A stretch of DNA of 64,000 nt from Suilimivivens sp009774465 (GCA_947382645.1 CANDAE010000012.1:1-64000), one strand, 5' to 3'. Numbered from the stretch's first letter, positions 1 to 11,242 are shown. The notes: generated from the letters alone by a model not told the origin. Translations and numbers: made by a program.

Positions 1-564
1 CTTGCAAAAGGTGAAACTCGTTTACAAAACGGGAGCCTCGGATTGCAATCGACCTCCAAAACTGCCATTTATAATGCTAAGATAACGAAAAATCACGAAA
101 TAATGGTACTTTATCCCATTTTTGGTAATAAAGGTTGACAAACAAATATTATTAAGATACTGTTAAAACAATAGCTTAAATTGTGAACAGGAGGTTATGG
201 ACGACGTAAAAAAGAAGAATTATTGTGCGCATGAAAAAAGACAGCGCCAGCATCATCGGAATCAATTGTGTGGGGAACTCTGATGGAAAAGCTAAAAAGG
301 TAGGCAGGGAGAACTGCTATGCAAAAAGGAAAGTGAAATTTGGCTTGACAAAAAATTAACATATTGCACGACTCTCAAAAATGTAAATGGGAAAATGATT
401 AAAGGAATTGGAAGCTGCGGTAACTGAACAAATACGAACCCTGATATGGGAATAAGTCAGGGTGAGCTGGTTGTAGGGCATCATTACATGAGATAAAGGT
501 TGAAAGAAACATTTTCGACCTCCCTGATTTAAGTGTCTGCTAAAGCAGGCAGATGGGAGAAAAT
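1..564 (+). other. Long leader region before the adhesin gene
   Basis: No convincing gene fills these 564 bases. The region holds a candidate promoter (135-163), a possible 28-codon ORF at 197-283 whose SD (AGGAGG, 189-194) lies too close to its ATG to be convincing, and three hairpins: ACCCTGA/TCAGGGT (438-463), AGGTTGAAA/TTTCGACCT (about 496-521) and CTGC-TAAA-GCAG just before the start. It may be a structured 5' leader of the adhesin mRNA. I could not match it to a known riboswitch class. Confidence 0.35.
135..163 (+). promoter_or_regulatory. Candidate sigma-A promoter upstream of adhesin gene
   Basis: TTGACA at 135-140 is followed after 17 nt by TACTGT at 158-163. The -35 is perfect and the -10 is weak. 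It would give a roughly 400-nt leader before the adhesin start. Confidence 0.4.
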
Positions 565-3500
565 ATGAAAAAGAGAGTTATAAGTATCATTACCATATTC
601 ACAATATTTATGAATATGGTGCCATCCGGCGTGATGGCAGCGGAGCAGGACGATACGAAAGTGTGCAGCCATCATCCAATACACACTGCCGATTGCGGCT
701 ACGTAGAAGAAATAGAGGAAACACCCTGTACGCATGTATGTACGGAAGAATGCATGAGTGTGGTGACACAGTGCATTCATGAACATACACAGGAGTGTTA
801 TTCCGGCACATTAGAAAACGAAGATGAAGAAACTGGTGAAGAAACCGCCCAGGAACAGGAAACTGCATCCGATGAGGAGACAGCAGGGCATGACGATGAA
901 CAGCCCTCTGATTTTGATAAAAAAACCTTCGGGGGGGTATTTTAGAGTGCGCCCATGTGTGCAGTATAGAGAGCGGATGCATCATAGAGATACAGCACTG
1001 TCAGCATGAGCATAATGAAGAATGCGGCTATAGTGAAGCTGTGGAAGGACATCTATGTGGCTATATCTGCAAAATATGCCCGGTTCAGGAGTTAATTGAT
1101 GCACTTCCGGAGAAAGTGACAAAAGAAAACAGAGAAGAAGTATCTGGGCAGCTTGATGCTATTTTAGAGAAATATCAGGAGCTGACACAGGAGGAACAGG
1201 AGCAGATTGACCTTTCCCATTATGAAGAAATTCGGGACTCATTGGAGAAGGAGCCGGAATCTGATGAGGACGAGGAGTTAATTATACCTGATGATGAAGA
1301 AATTGATGCACCATATTATTTGTTCATAGTTCATTCACTGGATGTATATGGGGAACCCTATGGTTCAACGGAACTGATTGAGCTTAATATGAGTGATTTT
1401 ATAGATGAGCAATATGATCTGCGTAAACATGCCCTGGAGAAGGAAGGCATGAAGACGGTAAGATCAAGTTATTTTGATAAGGAAACTTATGACCTGACAG
1501 AAGGCTGGGTGGTATCTATGTCCGATTTTGAGATGGCAGGAGATCCCGAAGATGATTCCGCCTATTATGCAGTTCAGGTTCTTATGGAGTATGAAGTGGC
1601 GCAGGGGTACAGAGCGGTTGTATCCAGTAGCCCAAGTCCGGTGGATGATCCTTATGGCATTATGCTTCTGGTGGGGTTCACCGGCGGAAATATTGTAGAT
1701 ATCACCTTTGAGCCTGCAAATATTGTAAATATTACAGTACGGTTTATGTATTCTCCTACCGGAGGACTGTCCGGTATGCCGGCGGCGGAGTCAAGACAGT
1801 ATCAGGTAGTGGTGGAAAAGGGAAAGAGTGCGCAGGCGCAGTGGGACATTCCTTATGCGGGCAGCGGGAGCTATCAGAATCTGGAGGGCTTCCGCATTGT
1901 TCTGAACCCGAAGCCTTTGAATGCATTTTTAGTGAATCCTGCTCTGGCGGATGAAATGACTGATCATTTAGATGCCCAGAAAGTCAAGGATGCTTTGGAG
2001 AATGATTTATTTACCATAGACACATCCAGGGATGTGTATCGCCTGGGCATGACTGCAGGCGGAACATATGGCAATATTTATTCCGACGCATATAATCAGG
2101 CGTGGAACGAGGCACGCACCATAACCGGAGGAAGCGGACTTTATACAGCAAAGGCGGCATCAGAAAGTAATACCGGAGGCAGCGGAGAAGGAGCGAATCC
2201 TCTGACAAGTCCCAAGTTGACGGTAACTATTCCGGAAAGTCAGGTTTCAGGTATTTTTTCAAAGCTGGCGGCAATTTCCAATGCCGGTAATGCAGCAGAA
2301 AAGGAAAGACTTCAAAAAGAACTGGATGATTCTCTGACGGTTACCGTTTATTACCGGCGTAATGCAGGTTCTTATAAGGTAGTCCATTGGGCGGCTAATT
2401 TACCAGCAGATCAGCAGTCCGGTAAAGAAACTCAGGTTAAGAATGGAACTACCTATTACAAAGTATATGAGGAGTCTAAGCAGGGACGTGTGGGAGCCAT
2501 GACAAACGCTGTTCCGGGAACGGATATGATGGAGAAGGAAGGCGTGGACAATTGGATTTCAGCCGGCAGATTTGACTTTACTTCTTATGTAACGGAAGGC
2601 TTTGGACAGAAGATTATTGAATCAGGAGATCGGACAACTGTCGATATCTTCTATACATCTGCAAGTGTGTACCGCGTTATTTTTAATACAGATGATACTT
2701 ACATTCCACGGGTTCAGGCTGATTTAAATGATACGTTACTATTTAATTACAGTGGAAATGGCTCATTAAGCATCAAGGATACGGAAGGAAGCACTCAGCC
2801 GGTAAAAGACTACAGAAATCCGCTGCGTGCCGGGTATCAGTTTGAAGGCTGGAGATATGAGGTCATAGCCGGTAGTGGAATTGCAGGGGCTTATCCGGAA
2901 GATGGAAAGTATTATGTTGATATAACAGATCAATTTCAGATTGATGGGAACAAAATTGACAAGGATCTGCTTGTTCTGGCAAATGATGCGGACAGTACTG
3001 TCAAGGCAATTTATCTGTATCCACGGTGGAGTCCCAATAAGGCAAATGTCCGTGTGGTATTCTGGACGGAGGATCTCTCCGGCGGGGAGAAGGATGTGAA
3101 AGTCAGTGTGGAAAATGCGCCGTCGGGGGGATATTTGGACAAGGTAGGAACTTATTTGAATGGAACTCCGGATACGGTTGGCGCCAGCTTTTCCAATATG
3201 GGCAGCTTTTCTTTTACAGCGACTGCGGAGCAGATATTAAAATTATCTGTAAGTGATAAAACACTTAAAAGTATGGGTAAAAGTAATTTATTTACTGTCA
3301 AAGATGCAGGCTTGCCAGGTGGAAGTAAGAGCGGAACGCTTGCAGAAATTATTGATGCCATGTTTAAAGTCCGTATGCCGGATGTAAAGACTTCCTTTGA
3401 GCCGGTGGATTCCTGTGAATTCTATCATCCCTATCAGGTAAATAAGGAGAATGAGGCGGAAATTACGGTTGCAGCCGATGGCTCTACCGTTATTAACGTT

Positions 3501-6500
3501 TATTATGCACGAAATGTATACAGCGTGGATTTTACTTATTATGGAATGGCGCCGCATGGCAGTGAAAAATTCCAGAGCATTGCCTGGTCAACAAATGGGT
3601 ATTCGCTGTATTCTCTGTCAGAAGAAGCAAAAACTACTCCTCTGAGTTATGATGTTAATACTCCTTCTAATTGGGGTGGCAGTAATAGGAACTCGTGGTA
3701 TAAAGTTGATAAAACGGAAGTAATTAATCAAATTGTGCCTGAAAAAGTTACGATTACTGCAAAGTATGGCGCTGATATCAGAGAAGTATGGCCGGTTTCC
3801 AATTATGAAACGGTAAAACTTGATCATGGGAGTTTTAAGAGTGCAACTTTCATTTCATGGGGAACGACGGCAGGGCAGTATAATGCCAAATACCAGGACG
3901 GTTATATAAAATATAAAGGGACAGATGAATTTGAAAAATATGAACCTACGCTTATGGGAATTTACGGTGCTATGAGTGCGGATATTGTTGCTGATCCGAG
4001 GGAGCCAGGGACAGTTCACCATATGTATGCTTATTGGTGGCATCGTAACATCAGCTATTATCAGTATAACCATTGTTATGATGTGCCAGGGCTGATGCAG
4101 GAAGAGCTGCTTAAGGAGAAAGAGGCCGGTGGTGTGAAAACCTGTGACCTTACGGAGCGTGAATTTGGCAATTCTGTAAATGCTGTGGAAATGAGCGTAA
4201 CAGGAGAAGAAGCAGATAGACGTAACACGCTTTATCTGGTTCCGGTAAAAGGAAGTTCTCTTACCGATTATTTTGAAGATTACAGTGATGCCCTGGTAAA
4301 AGTAGATGGAAATGGGAATGCGGCTGAAAATGGTCAGTATTATGCTGTACGCTGCTATGAAGGCGGCGTTTATGCGCTGGCCCAGCAAATTGATGCTCCG
4401 TCATCTGACACAATAGAGCGGCAGAATCCAAGTGCACGGATGCATTTGACTCGTGTAAATACCATAGCAGATCATGATGTCAGAGCACGTGATGATATTG
4501 GCAACGGTAATAATACAACCACTGTAATCGGCAGCAAAGAGCAGCCCTATGATTTGTTTTTCTATTATAAACGTGACTACTTTACGATTACATATGTGGT
4601 TCCGGCCAGAGGCTCTTCAACAGGTGAGTATACCCTGGGAACCAGGCAGGCTCCTTATGGTTCGTCCTTAAGCAGATATAAAGTTGATCTTGACAACAGC
4701 GGTAATCAGATCAAGAAATTTTATAGCAATAATAATGTGTTCCGCGATTTCTGGAACCCGTCCGCAGAGAACAAAGGTCTGGGAGAAGGGGTAAACAGCA
4801 GCGGATATGCAAGGGTGGTTCCCAACAGCGCAGTGGATGGAACAGGCATATGGGATTTTGGCGGCTGGGCACTGGATCGTGTCGGCTCTGAAAAGCTGGA
4901 AGAGGGTGACTGGAAAGATGCTGTGACCGGTGATTTAAGGCTTTTTGCCATGTGGGAAGAGCCTGGTTATAAAGTAACGTTCAAGCTGGAAGGCGGCATA
5001 GTCCCTGGCGGCGGAACTGCTGATGTGGTTTATACGAATATTCGGGCAAATCAGGGATTTACCAGCAGCGGAAATTCTATTCCGAGACCGATTAAAAACG
5101 GTTATATTTTGTCCGGATGGGACTGGTATAAGGATGGGACGACACTGTCGCCTGTGGATGATTTTACATTTGAAACGCCAGTCATACAGGATATGGTGGC
5201 AGTTGCCAGATGGACTACGTTCCAGGCAAAGAATTATAATTACAAGATATGGTATCTGACAAATGATCCCGATGCGGTACGAAAAACAGGAGAAGGCTGG
5301 ATTTCGGCCAGTGCATCAGGGAATCCCGGGAGAGATAATAAGCCTCCGGCAGGTCTTAAAAGCGGTTACAGCTACGTGCTTGGATGTGAGTTTTTCAGCA
5401 GGCAGAAGTATCCGGAAGGAACCAGCCTTTTGCTGGGTGCAAAGGGATTTGATGGGTATATCCCTTACAATGGGAACGCAACGATTGAGCTGAAAGCGGA
5501 AAATCCAAATGCTTCTGCCGGGAATACAGGATATGTAGCCTATTTTTACTATGATAAGGTTCAGACAAAAAAATATGAGATTTACTTCCAACCGGTAAAA
5601 ATCAGTGATGGTTCTGTTGACGGAGGTGTACTTGCAGATATTCTCCAAAAGGGCGAGACGGATAAAGCTTATTTTACGCCCAGCGAAGAAAGTTTTCAGG
5701 CGCTGAAAGAAGCAGGATATCAGCTGGTGCAGATGAATGAGGACGGAACTGTCGTGATGGAGGATGGCAAACCAAAAGCAGCTCAAAGCTTTGCCGACCT
5801 CAAGGATTTCATTGAAGAGAAAAATCAGGAGTTTGCAGACTGGAATAACAGTAAGCCGATGGAGATTACTTTTAAAGTGGTGCCTATTCCTTATACAATC
5901 ACTTATAAGGTTGGGGCTTTGAAGGCGGAAGGCCAGGAAGTAAGCGGATCTTCGGAGCTGATGGAAGCTATGAAAAAAGAATTGGAGAAGCTGGAAAATG
6001 CGGAAAATGGCGGTGTGATTTCCGGTGACGAGTTCCAGAACCCAACGGTTTATTATGTGAACAGCTTCAAAGGAAATTTCAGCTTTACTTTAAAAAATCC
6101 GATTTTTGTTCAGAACCCTGTTAAGGAAGGCGAATGGTGGAAATTTACCGGCTGGAGCACGGGAGCTGGAACAACGGCAGTTAATACGTCAAGAAGCGGC
6201 GGTGGAGGAGAATATTCTTCATTAACAATTCATCAATCTGTTGGGGATTTGGTATTTCAGGCTGACTGGGAGCGTGTAGATACAGGGATAGCCCGGATAG
6301 ATATTAATTTTGAAAAACAGCTTAACGGACGCTCTTTTCAGACAGGGGATAGTTTTACGTTTACATTGACAGCGGCGGAGGATGCGCCGGTGCCAAAAGA
6401 TGTAAATGGCGTAGACGTTAGTGAAGTGACGATTACTCCCGGCAGTGGAGATCGTGCAGATGTGCCTTTTGGCAGCTTTTACTTTGACCAGGAAGGCGTA

Positions 6501-6917
6501 TATAAGTATACTTTGGAGGAGAAGCTCGGAAGTATTTCCGGGATGACCTATGATACAGTTCCTAAAGTGCTTACCATTACGGTGAAAAATGAGGGAGGAG
6601 TACTTACAGCTACGGCTGATGCAGCGAGTGTAAAATGGATAAATACTTATAAGGTTTCCGATTCCCCGCAGGAACCGGAAGAAAAGAAGGAAAAGGATTC
6701 AGGTGGAGGCTCGGATGAGACTTCTGAATCTGGTCCGGTACAGGGGGCAGGTACCGGTGCTGATTCCGATTCTGCTTCTGAACATGCAGGGGGGAGCGCA
6801 CTGCCACAGACTGGTATGCTGTGGTGGCCTGTATGGCTTCTGATCATTGCCGGTGTTGTAATGCTGGGTGTGGGCATTGTCCGGAAGAAAGGATCAGGAA
6901 AGCCTCATGAAGAATAA
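565..6917 (+). CDS. Giant LPXTG surface adhesin with InlB-type repeats, frameshifted at a G7 tract
   Basis: This is a cell-wall-anchored surface protein of about 2,100 residues. The start at 565 (MKKRV) has GGGAG 5 nt upstream and encodes a signal peptide ending near VMAAEQ. The N-terminus has Cys/His-rich repeats of the CxHEHxxECY kind. The first frame stops at 943-945. The second frame is open from just after the G7 run (931-937) to 6917 and continues the same Cys/His pattern (ECAHVC, CQHEHNEECGY), so this is one gene needing one extra base. The body has many YxFxGW-type InlB/Listeria-Bacteroides repeats. Near the C-terminus there is a Spy0128-like pilin domain with an isopeptide-type motif (GDSFTFTL ... 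GVYKYTLEE), then a Ser/Glu-rich wall spacer, LPQTG, a membrane helix and a basic tail. The sortase gene overlaps its 3' end. Whether the frameshift is phase variation, mutation or a sequencing error cannot be told from here. Confidence 0.85.
919..937 (+). repeat. A7 and G7 homopolymer tracts at the adhesin frameshift
   Basis: A run of seven A (919-925) and a run of seven G (931-937) sit 5 bases apart exactly where the adhesin reading frame breaks. One added base in either tract would join the signal-peptide frame to the long downstream frame. Such tracts are classic sites of slipped-strand switching and also of sequencing undercalls. Confidence 0.7.
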
Positions 6918-7482
6918 AATTTGGATTTGTGGAGGGCTGCTGCTGATAGCAGCAGCCCTTTGTCTTACGTTATATAATTTTTGGGATGAAAAACGGGCAG
7001 GAGACAGTGCGGAAAAGCTGCTTTTGCAGTATCAGGAACTGCAGTCGGGAGATTCAGATTCAGAACTGGAGGATTCTTCAGATTCTGAAATGCCTGCTCT
7101 TAAAATAGATGACAGCCTGTATATTGGCGTGTTGGAGATTCCGCCTTTAGGCATTACTCTGCCGGTGATGAAAGAATGGAGCTATGCCGGCCTTAAGGAG
7201 GCACCCTGTCGGTATCAGGGCTTTGTTTCTCAGAATGACATGATTATTGCAGGTCATAATTACTGCTTTCATTTTGGTGGACTGCATGAATTGGAAGCTG
7301 GTGATGCGGTGATATTTACTGATGTGGAAGATAATCAGTTTGCGTATCAGGTGGCAGAGGTAATATGTCTTGAGGGCAGTGATGCCGAAAAAATGGAAGC
7401 CGGTGATTGGGACTTGACACTGTTTACCTGTACCACTGATGGAAAGAGCCGCGTTACGGTGCGCTGCATAAGAGTGGAGTAA
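6907..7482 (+). CDS. Sortase (transpeptidase) paired with the LPXTG adhesin
   Basis: This 191-residue membrane-anchored sortase probably anchors the adjacent LPQTG protein. An N-terminal helix (about residues 5-24) is followed by an acidic linker and the sortase beta-barrel. Catalytic residues are visible as His117 (AGHNY), Cys175 (TLFTC) and Arg182 (KSRVTV). I chose the ATG at 6907, 11 bases inside the end of the adhesin gene. A longer in-frame start at 6868 would add residues before the membrane helix and is less likely. The TLxTC motif and small size fit the class A/D type rather than a pilin-polymerising class C enzyme with a lid and second TM. The overlap implies translational coupling to the adhesin. 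Confidence 0.9.
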   Translation: MKNKIWICGGLLLIAAALCLTLYNFWDEKRAGDSAEKLLLQYQELQSGDSDSELEDSSDSEMPALKIDDSLYIGVLEIPPLGITLPVMKEWSYAGLKEAPCRYQGFVSQNDMIIAGHNYCFHFGGLHELEAGDAVIFTDVEDNQFAYQVAEVICLEGSDAEKMEAGDWDLTLFTCTTDGKSRVTVRCIRVE

Positions 7483-7496
7483 GTAAAAACAGCTTT

Positions 7497-8087
7497 TTAG
7501 TCGGCATTGAAGGTGCAATTATCTAAAAAATCCATCATTAGTGTTCTTAAATCATTTTCAAAGTTTTTCCTGCAAGTCAGTTCTATGCATACAGCACTGT
7601 TTTCGCTGACACCAAAAGCGGAAATGCCCCGGTCATAAGGGTTTTCTTCATTTATGAAGCGGTAGGTGATGAGCAAATAGGGCTGTCCATTGCAGGTGAT
7701 CTCTTCTTCAGATAAGATCTGATAGTTTTCTTTGGCGGCAGTAAGCCACTTGTTCATATTGTTTTGGGCATTTGTGCTGTTTGAATACTCTCCCAGAACA
7801 AGGTAAAACTGGGCGTCATACAGATTGACGGTGTCACCGTCGCTGTTTTCGTAAGGCTCAAAGTCCCCTATGGTAAAAGCAGCATAGTATAATCCATCTG
7901 CAGAAAGAACATCCATGTTGTTAAGCAAAGATAATCCATTGCCGGAATTTTTAATTGTCAGATGATGACCGACGGTGACATAGCCTGAGTCGGTCCAGGT
8001 ATCTTCCTGTTCTTTTGCAGGAAAGACAGAACAGCCGGTTAATAGAAAGATGATGAAAAGCAGGCAGGGCAAAAATTTAAGTTTCAT
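7497..8087 (-). CDS. Putative lipoprotein of unknown function
   Basis: A 196-residue protein whose N-terminus (MKLKFLPCLLFIIFLLTGC) is a lipoprotein signal with lipobox LTGC, so Cys18 is the likely lipidated residue. The ATG at 8087 has AAAGGA upstream. A longer frame to 8219 would run into the upstream gene. I see no domain I recognise. The mature part looks like a mixed alpha/beta extracellular domain. It is probably co-transcribed with the single-pass membrane protein 25 bp upstream and converges with the sortase gene, leaving 14 bp between stops. Confidence 0.75.
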   Translation of the reverse strand: MKLKFLPCLLFIIFLLTGCSVFPAKEQEDTWTDSGYVTVGHHLTIKNSGNGLSLLNNMDVLSADGLYYAAFTIGDFEPYENSDGDTVNLYDAQFYLVLGEYSNSTNAQNNMNKWLTAAKENYQILSEEEITCNGQPYLLITYRFINEENPYDRGISAFGVSENSAVCIELTCRKNFENDLRTLMMDFLDNCTFNAD

Positions 8088-8112
8088 AATAGCGAATATC
8101 CTTTCTTTCATT

Positions 8113-8901
8113 TTATGGTAATAAGTCCGATTGCTGTATGCAATAAAGCAGATCCCATAATTCACTGCATTTATCAGCATTTTCTGTCTGCTTATCGGTA
8201 AAAAAACATCGTCTTCCAAGATAGAGCTTTGAAAGCAGTTCCTGATTGTTTCCGGTTATGGTTTCTCCAAGTATTATGGTAGAATAGGTGCCAAGCTCCA
8301 TCCCGGTAAGAAGAGGGCATAAGCTCCACGAGATGACCTTGTCTGTTGTGGAATAATCAGCGTCATTCGGGCAGTCTCCATCAGCGGTGGCAAGGAGCTG
8401 AAACTCCTTCTGAAACTGGTCGGGAGAATCCATTAAAAAGAAATAGCTTTCACATTCTGAAATATCTCCAATCAGAGAAATTTCAGAGGCATATTCGTAG
8501 TAAGCAGCTTCTGCATCTGTTCCGGAGAGCTGCGCGTCATCTATGTACTGGTTAATTTGTACAATAATTTCTCCATCTCCATTAAAATCTGATGCAATAG
8601 AGGCAAAGGCTTTCTCCAAGGCGGTTACGGTTTCCTCCGGAAGCATTGTTTTCCCGATGTAGGCAATTTGAAAGTCAGGGGATTTGATTCCAATGCCAAG
8701 AGCGTTTTTAATCAGGCTGCCTGTGATGATAAGAATAATCAGGCCGCAGATTACATACCATTTATGGTAGTACCACCAGTTTTTCCATTTTTTTTGCTTC
8801 TTTTCCTTTTCAGTTTCTTCAGGAAGCGCTTTTGCATCTGTTTCCTTTGGAAACTCATGTGTTTTTGAAGGGGCAATATCTTCCAGGTTTCCAATACGCA
8901 T
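8113..8901 (-). CDS. Single-pass membrane protein of unknown function
   Basis: A 262-residue protein. The first ~55 residues are charged and Lys/Glu-rich, then comes one transmembrane helix (WYVICGLIILIITGSLI) and an extracytoplasmic domain of about 190 residues. The ATG at 8901 is chosen because AGGA lies just upstream (GGCAGGACTTGAT). The longer frame to 9144 overlaps the LacI gene and reads like its shadow. No family recognised. It lies 43 bp after the LacI-type regulator on the same strand and 25 bp before the lipoprotein, so the three may share a transcript. Confidence 0.7.
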   Translation of the reverse strand: MRIGNLEDIAPSKTHEFPKETDAKALPEETEKEKKQKKWKNWWYYHKWYVICGLIILIITGSLIKNALGIGIKSPDFQIAYIGKTMLPEETVTALEKAFASIASDFNGDGEIIVQINQYIDDAQLSGTDAEAAYYEYASEISLIGDISECESYFFLMDSPDQFQKEFQLLATADGDCPNDADYSTTDKVISWSLCPLLTGMELGTYSTIILGETITGNNQELLSKLYLGRRCFFTDKQTENADKCSELWDLLYCIQQSDLLP

Positions 8902-8944
8902 ATCAAGTCCTGCCTTTCCATATGCTTTTTTCGTTCTTTGGTTT

Positions 8945-9958
8945 CTATGCCTTTTCTTCCTGTATGGAGGGCTCGGATGTGGTGCCTCCATAAGCGTAGG
9001 TGACGGGAAGACAGACAAGGGGCGGTTTTGCAGGCATGTTTTCCTGCAATAGAAGGTCAACGCACATTTCTGCAATTTCAGATACAGGCTGTACGATAGT
9101 GGAACAGGTGTATTCCTTGCCGCCGAAATGACGTATGCCGTCAAAGCCGATTACCTGCACGTCTTCGGGAACCTTCTGGTTCATCCGACGCAGTGATTTT
9201 ACAATAGAATAGGCCAGAGAATCTGTTACGCAGAATATTCCGTCAAAAGATAATTTCCCTTCACGTATATGTTCAGTGAGAAAAGTTTCAAACTCTTCAT
9301 AGGGCTCTCCGTCGTTTAAAATTTTCATTTCATAATTTAATCCCCGTGCAAGACATCCATTTTCAAATCCGGCTTTTCGCTTGTTGGGCTCATTGGTTAA
9401 GGAGGAACCAATTCTTAAGAATGCAACATTTTTGCAGCCAAGATCGGCAAGCTTTTCAGCCGCTAACTGTCCGCCGGCAAAATTGTCGCTGGCCACACAG
9501 GGGATTTTGGCTCCCATAGAGCGGTCAATGGCAATAAAAGGAGTGGTTTCGTCAACAATCAGGTCAGGATTATAGGTAAGGCCAATGATTCCGTCTACTT
9601 TATTTTGCTGGGCCATTGTAATATACTCCTGTTCCAGTCCGGAGTCGTAGTCAGTGGAACAAAGGAGCATTCGGTACTTTCTCTTTAACAGGGAAAGATT
9701 AATATAATAAGTCAGAGAAGCGAAAAAAGGCTCTAAGGTATTGGGGATTAAAAGAGCTACCGTGTGGGTTTTATTTGCCTTAAGGCCCTGAGCATAACTG
9801 TTCACCTGATAATTAAGTTTCCTGATGGCCTCTTCTACGCGGATTTTATAGGAATCCCCTACCGGCAGGCCGTTTACTACCTTTGATACCGTACCAAGAG
9901 CAACACCGGCTTCCAGGGCAACATCTTTCATAGTAGGAATAGAATTTGTCTTTTTCAT
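8945..9958 (-). CDS. LacI-family transcriptional regulator of the fructan/sucrose locus
   Basis: A 337-residue LacI/GalR regulator. The N-terminal helix-turn-helix (MKDVALEAGVALGTVSKVVNG) is followed by the hinge and a periplasmic-binding-protein-like sugar domain (NKVDGIIGL, GFDGIRHF). The ATG at 9958 has GGAGG 8 nt upstream. It is divergent from the ABC importer, GH32 and fructokinase genes, and two AACGTT-centred palindromes lie between them, so it most likely represses that operon and releases it on sugar or sugar-phosphate binding. The inducer is inferred from context only. Confidence 0.92.
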   Translation of the reverse strand: MKKTNSIPTMKDVALEAGVALGTVSKVVNGLPVGDSYKIRVEEAIRKLNYQVNSYAQGLKANKTHTVALLIPNTLEPFFASLTYYINLSLLKRKYRMLLCSTDYDSGLEQEYITMAQQNKVDGIIGLTYNPDLIVDETTPFIAIDRSMGAKIPCVASDNFAGGQLAAEKLADLGCKNVAFLRIGSSLTNEPNKRKAGFENGCLARGLNYEMKILNDGEPYEEFETFLTEHIREGKLSFDGIFCVTDSLAYSIVKSLRRMNQKVPEDVQVIGFDGIRHFGGKEYTCSTIVQPVSEIAEMCVDLLLQENMPAKPPLVCLPVTYAYGGTTSEPSIQEEKA

Positions 9959-10031
9959 GAGCATTTCCTCCTTAGATGAACTCATTATAATACAGCATAC
10001 GCATTTTGTAAAGAACTTTTCATGAAAATTG

Positions 10032-10043
10032 TGAAACGTTACA
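10032..10043. promoter_or_regulatory. Candidate LacI-family operator 1
   Basis: TGAAACGTTACA is a near-perfect palindrome centred on CG, the usual form of a LacI/GalR-family site. It lies 74 bp upstream of the regulator start, placed for autoregulation. Confidence 0.55.
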
Positions 10044-10183
10044 TAAAACATGAACCAGAAAATATGGTAAATATGCATAAATGAATTTGTATATTATTAC
10101 TAAAAATCAAAAAAATAGCTGTAAATTTCAAGATATACGTTGACGAAAGGCAAGTAAAGTGATAATTTTATTACAGAAAGCGA

Positions 10184-10229
10184 AATAACGTTTCGTGAAC
10201 TGATGCGCGTCAACATGTAAAGTTATAAT
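10184..10229 (+). promoter_or_regulatory. Candidate LacI operator 2 and promoter of the sugar operon
   Basis: AATAACGTTTCGT (palindromic core TAACGTTTCG, 10186-10195) matches operator 1 in its AACGTT centre. It is followed by TATAAT at 10224-10229 with only a poor -35. An activator-free weak -35 beside an operator is typical of a repressed catabolic operon. Confidence 0.5.
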
Positions 10230-10290
10230 TTGAAGTTAACAGGTAACATTTTTATGAGGTTGTATCCTCTCACGAGAAAGGAGAGAAAAT

Positions 10291-11232
10291 ATGAGTAAAA
10301 TCAGGTCGGCTACTGCCCCTGCGGCATCGGCACCAAAGGGAGCTCTTGGGAGGCGCATACGGGACAACTGGCAGCTATATGCAATGCTGCTGATTCCGGT
10401 GGCTCTCACAATTATTTATAAGTACATACCCATGTATGGCATACAGATTGCTTTCAGGGATTATAAAGCCAGTCGGGGATTTATGGGGAGTGAATGGATT
10501 GGTCTGGAATGGTTTCAACGGTTTTTCAGCGCACCAACCTTTGGGCGTATGATGAAAAATACCATACTGCTGAGCTTGTACAGCCTGCTGTGGGGATTCC
10601 CAATTCCAATTATTCTGGCGCTTATGTTAAATCAAATGCGGTTTTAGAAATTTAAAAGGGTAACCCAGACAGTGCTTTATGCACCTCACTTTATTTCCAT
10701 TATGGTTATCTGCGGTATGATTCGTATTTTTTTAAGTCCATCGGGTGGCTTAATCAACTTGATTGCAGGAACTTCCATTGACTTTTTGACAGAGTCTGCT
10801 GCGTTCCGTACCATTTATATTGCTTCCGGAATCTGGCAGGATGCAGGCTGGGGAATCATTGTTTATATGGCAACATTGGCCAATGTGGATACTTCTTTAT
10901 ATGAAGCGGCAAAGGTGGACGGAGCGTCGCTGTTTCAGAGAATCAGGCATATTGATATACCGGAGCTTACTTCCATTATGGTGTTAAATCTGATTATGAG
11001 CGCCGGAGGCCTGATGAATGTGGGATTTGAAAAGGTATGGCTTTTGCAGACAGATTTAAATAAGGCAACAAGTGATGTGATTGCTGTTTACGTTTACCAG
11101 CAGGGTATTGAAAATGCAAAATACAGTTATTCAACAGCGGTTGGTCTGTTTAATACGGCAATTAACATTATTTTATTGATTATAGTCAATAAGGTGGCGG
11201 GTAAGATATCCGAAGACACCAGCTTTATATAG
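10291..11232 (+). pseudogene. Sugar ABC transporter permease 1 (LplB/CUT1 type), interrupted by an in-frame TAG
   Basis: This would be a 313-residue permease that imports an oligosaccharide or sucrose/fructan with the partner permease and binding protein downstream. The start at 10291 has AAAGGAG upstream. The frame runs to TAG at 10645-10647 and continues in the same frame, without any shift, to 11232. Both parts belong to the same permease: the break falls in the conserved stretch LNQMRF-stop-KFKRVTQT just before the next membrane helix. The EAA loop (YEAAKVDGASLFQRI) is intact. Nearby genes end normally in TAG (sbcC, sbcD), so recoding is unlikely. The downstream half could start at GTG 10672 but would lack the first helices. 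Confidence 0.85.
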
Positions 11233-11242
11233 GAGGTGCGGC

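Noticed and set aside
1..552. c-di-GMP riboswitch before the adhesin
   Set aside because: I looked for the conserved GEMM-type core and tetraloop pairs and did not find them. Only simple hairpins are present.
3855..4388. Minus-strand ORF of 177 codons inside the adhesin gene
   Set aside because: It lies opposite a clearly coding frame, has no SD and its product shows no domain; it is a shadow frame. The same applies to the long minus-strand ORFs in htpG (45930-46484) and DUF5717 (62842-63483).
10645..10647. TAG as a sense codon (stop-codon recoding or pyrrolysine)
   Set aside because: Neighbouring intact genes such as sbcC, sbcD and the ribbon-helix-helix gene end normally in TAG, and only one in-frame TAG was seen. 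A nonsense mutation or base error is simpler.
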